From Clostridium bowmanii (GTDB lineage Bacteria; Bacillota; Clostridia; Clostridiales; Clostridiaceae): a DNA stretch of 64,000 nt. The stretch lies in NCBI RefSeq assembly GCF_018861315.1, contig NZ_JAHLDL010000018.1, positions 35,179-99,178 of the forward strand, read 5' to 3'. The translations under genes and the position numbers were made by a program. The notes beneath the pieces are model-generated. The model saw only the letters and a list, made by a program, of their open reading frames with translations, had not been told where the DNA came from and did no database searches. Below are positions 62,183 through 64,000 of the stretch, piece by piece. Positions within the stretch are counted from its first letter, which is position 1. Every line of letters begins with the position of its first letter.

Positions 62183-63808
62183 ATGATAGAAATAAATGAT
62201 ACAGTAGCAGCACTATTAGAAAGTCTAAAAAATGCAAATGATAAACAGAGATCTGCTATAGTAAATAAGCTTTCTCTAGATTATAATAATGCAATTCCAA
62301 TGTTATGGTCAAAAATAATAACAGATGAGGACCCAAGGGCAATACTTTCTGTTATGAGAGATATTTTAAAAAAGGAAAAACCAAAGGGAATGTTCAAAAG
62401 AACTATTGGAAATTCAAAGGAAAAGTTAAGCGCTCTTCTTTCGCATTCAGATCCCAAAGTAAGAAAGAATGTATGCGGTGTTATTGGTGAACTAGGTGAC
62501 CCTGCATATTTAGAGGCTTTATATAATGCATATAATTCTGAAGATAAATTATTTGTAAGATATTCCTATGTACTTGCAATTGGAAACTGTGGCACAGTTG
62601 ATGATGCAGTAAAATTGAGAAAAATGTTTGAAGATGTAGTAACAAATGAAAAAGCTTGCAGTGAAAATGACTCACTAATAGAAACTAGTAAACATATTAA
62701 TGAGGAAAAACTAGCACTTACAAGAGCCATAGATAAATTGTCACCACCTGTACATCATGAATTTAAAGGGTTTGATGAAACTGTACCTATGATTCTAACA
62801 GTTATGAATTATCAATATCAGCAAACTTTAAAAGAGCTTGAAGAAAACTCAATTAACGGTAGACTTATAGACGAAGGAATTCTTATTTACGAGGATGATT
62901 TAGATAAGATTTACAAATGCAGAACCTTTTATGAGCTTCTGTTCCCTTTAGATAAATGTGAAGACTTACAATTTGATTATAAAATAATAGCTTCTGAAAT
63001 TATAAATGCAAATATTGTAGATTTTTTAAATCAGTGTCATGATAACGAAAGTAATTTGCCTTTTGGTTATAGAGTCGAATTTAAAACCATGGATGCAAGT
63101 AGAGAGAGATCTGAGTTTGTAAAAAACTTATCTATGGAGTTAGATAGCCTCTCCTCTGGTAATTTGAAAAATAGTCCCTCATCCTATGAAGTTGAAATCC
63201 GAATACTTGAGAAAAATGATCTCTGTAGTGTATTTATAAAACTATATTCCTATGTTGACAATAGATTTGACTATAGGAAAAATGAAATAGCAACCTCCAT
63301 AAATCCTATAACTGCAGCTATTGTAATGAAGTCTATAGAAAAATGGTTGAAAACTAGTGCTAATGTTATTGATCCCTTCTGTGGCACTGGAACAATGCTT
63401 ATTGAAAGAGCTAAACTAAAAGCCGTTGGAAGTTTAACAGGTATTGATATATATAGACGCGCTATATCAGCTGCTGAAGTAAATTCTAAATTAGCTAATC
63501 TAGACATCGATTTAATAGATGAAGATATATTTGAATTTTATACTAGCCATCCTTTTGATGAACTTATAACAAATATGCCTTTTGACAATAAGTCCACCAC
63601 CCATAATAAATATGCAGACTTATATAGGGACTTTGTAAATAAAATTCCGAGCCTTGTAATAAAAGGTGGAATGGCCTTTGTATACACAATAGAGAAGCAA
63701 TTATTTAGAGAAGTTCTAATAGATAATGAAGATCTTGAGCTTCTTCAAGAGATAAAAATTGAGAGTGGTAGACTTACACCTCATGTGTTTGTACTAAGAG
63801 TTAAATAA
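62183..63808 (+). CDS. HEAT-repeat / RlmL-Trm11-type SAM methyltransferase fusion
   Basis: A 541-residue protein. Residues about 1-160 are HEAT-like helices (KLSALLSHSDPKVRKNVCGV, IGELGDPAYLEALYNAYNSE, RYSYVLAIGNCGTVDDAVKL). The middle (190-370) is unassigned and may hold a THUMP-like or RNA-binding fold. The C-terminus (about 372-541) is a UPF0020 methyltransferase with NVIDPFCGTGTMLIERAKL (SAM motif I), a GIDIYRRAISAAEVNSKLAN acidic-loop region and NMPF in place of the NPPY catalytic motif. It probably modifies guanosine in rRNA or tRNA. AGGAGG lies seven bases before ATG. Confidence 0.86.
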   Translation: MIEINDTVAALLESLKNANDKQRSAIVNKLSLDYNNAIPMLWSKIITDEDPRAILSVMRDILKKEKPKGMFKRTIGNSKEKLSALLSHSDPKVRKNVCGVIGELGDPAYLEALYNAYNSEDKLFVRYSYVLAIGNCGTVDDAVKLRKMFEDVVTNEKACSENDSLIETSKHINEEKLALTRAIDKLSPPVHHEFKGFDETVPMILTVMNYQYQQTLKELEENSINGRLIDEGILIYEDDLDKIYKCRTFYELLFPLDKCEDLQFDYKIIASEIINANIVDFLNQCHDNESNLPFGYRVEFKTMDASRERSEFVKNLSMELDSLSSGNLKNSPSSYEVEIRILEKNDLCSVFIKLYSYVDNRFDYRKNEIATSINPITAAIVMKSIEKWLKTSANVIDPFCGTGTMLIERAKLKAVGSLTGIDIYRRAISAAEVNSKLANLDIDLIDEDIFEFYTSHPFDELITNMPFDNKSTTHNKYADLYRDFVNKIPSLVIKGGMAFVYTIEKQLFREVLIDNEDLELLQEIKIESGRLTPHVFVLRVK

Positions 63809-63835
63809 AACGCAAGTCAAAAAATGCTTTAAAAG

Positions 63836-63878
63836 AAGAAGGCCACCTAGCCATTAGGTGACCTTCTCCTTTTTACTT
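63836..63878. terminator. Bidirectional terminator
   Basis: GAAGGCCACCTA pairs with TAGGTGACCTTC (one mismatch) around GCCAT, with T-rich tails on both strands, between convergent units. Confidence 0.8.
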
Positions 63879-63903
63879 TTAAATTTAAAGTATAAGATTT
63901 ATC

Positions 63904-64000
63904 TTATATCTTATACTCCGCACAATATATTATAAAATCCCTATATTTAATTTTAGGGTATTTTCTACTTGTATTTTCAACAATACTACAAACTTTTAAC
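63904..64000 (-). CDS. C-terminal end of a gene running in from the right edge (unknown)
   Basis: The minus-strand frame read from the window edge gives LKVCSIVENTSRKYPKIKYR then DFIIYCAEYKI and stop, a helix-like end without internal stops over 31 codons. It is followed at its stop codon by the hairpin AGTATAAGAT/ATCTTATACT. The protein cannot be identified from this fragment. Confidence 0.4.
   Translation of the reverse strand, partial: LKVCSIVENTSRKYPKIKYRDFIIYCAEYKI

Overview
The window is AT-rich, with AGGAGG-type ribosome binding sites, hairpin-plus-U-tract terminators, clostridial-type proteins (GerMN lipoprotein, electron-bifurcating [FeFe] hydrogenase, Ctc/L25, CcdA) and one CCA-encoding tRNA. 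It looks like chromosomal DNA of an anaerobic, spore-forming Clostridium. I see no rRNA, prophage, CRISPR array or intact transposase.
Layout. 1-1165: a TPP-riboswitch thiamin unit (thiW-like, thiD). 1383-3621: an Asn/Ser repeat protein, a small gene with the ArfA ribosome-rescue motif whose intrinsic terminator lies inside the reading frame, and glpK. 3849-9814: a GerMN lipoprotein, a gene-free stretch with a promoter/terminator pair, an MFS exporter behind a Fur-like box, and an MBOAT/SGNH O-acylation pair. 10134-16941: L25/Ctc, an AI-2E family permease, an APC permease, a LiaF-like protein, and remnants of an MCP and a TPR gene. 17175-28845: EamA exporter, GNAT, DUF2156 protein, CcdA plus TlpA-like thioredoxin, a large hybrid histidine kinase, a rhodanese lipoprotein and a CBS/CorC membrane protein. 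28956-38156: DEAD-box helicase, NhaC antiporter, and a three-gene operon of a cobalamin-binding protein and a MacB-like ABC exporter. 38221-50294: a SWIM/SNF2 helicase, an 1812-residue kinase-AAA-TPR-GAF-GGDEF protein and a secreted M16 protease. 50478-64000: a lysozyme-like protein, Nudix hydrolase, the HydCBA hydrogenase operon, a flotillin-like protein, tRNA-Lys(CUU), nitroreductase and a HEAT-methyltransferase fusion.
Two dispersed repeat families stand out. One is a 199-bp imperfect palindrome with two reduced copies, each beside a gene stop codon. The other is a short palindrome, TGCCAC-N4-GTGGCA, placed over the -35/spacer region of putative promoters of the helicase, cobalamin/ABC and hydrogenase units, with a degenerate fourth copy. 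The strongest lead is the ArfA-like gene, whose architecture predicts a non-stop mRNA and so expression controlled by trans-translation. All functional calls rest on reading motifs by eye; no database search was run.
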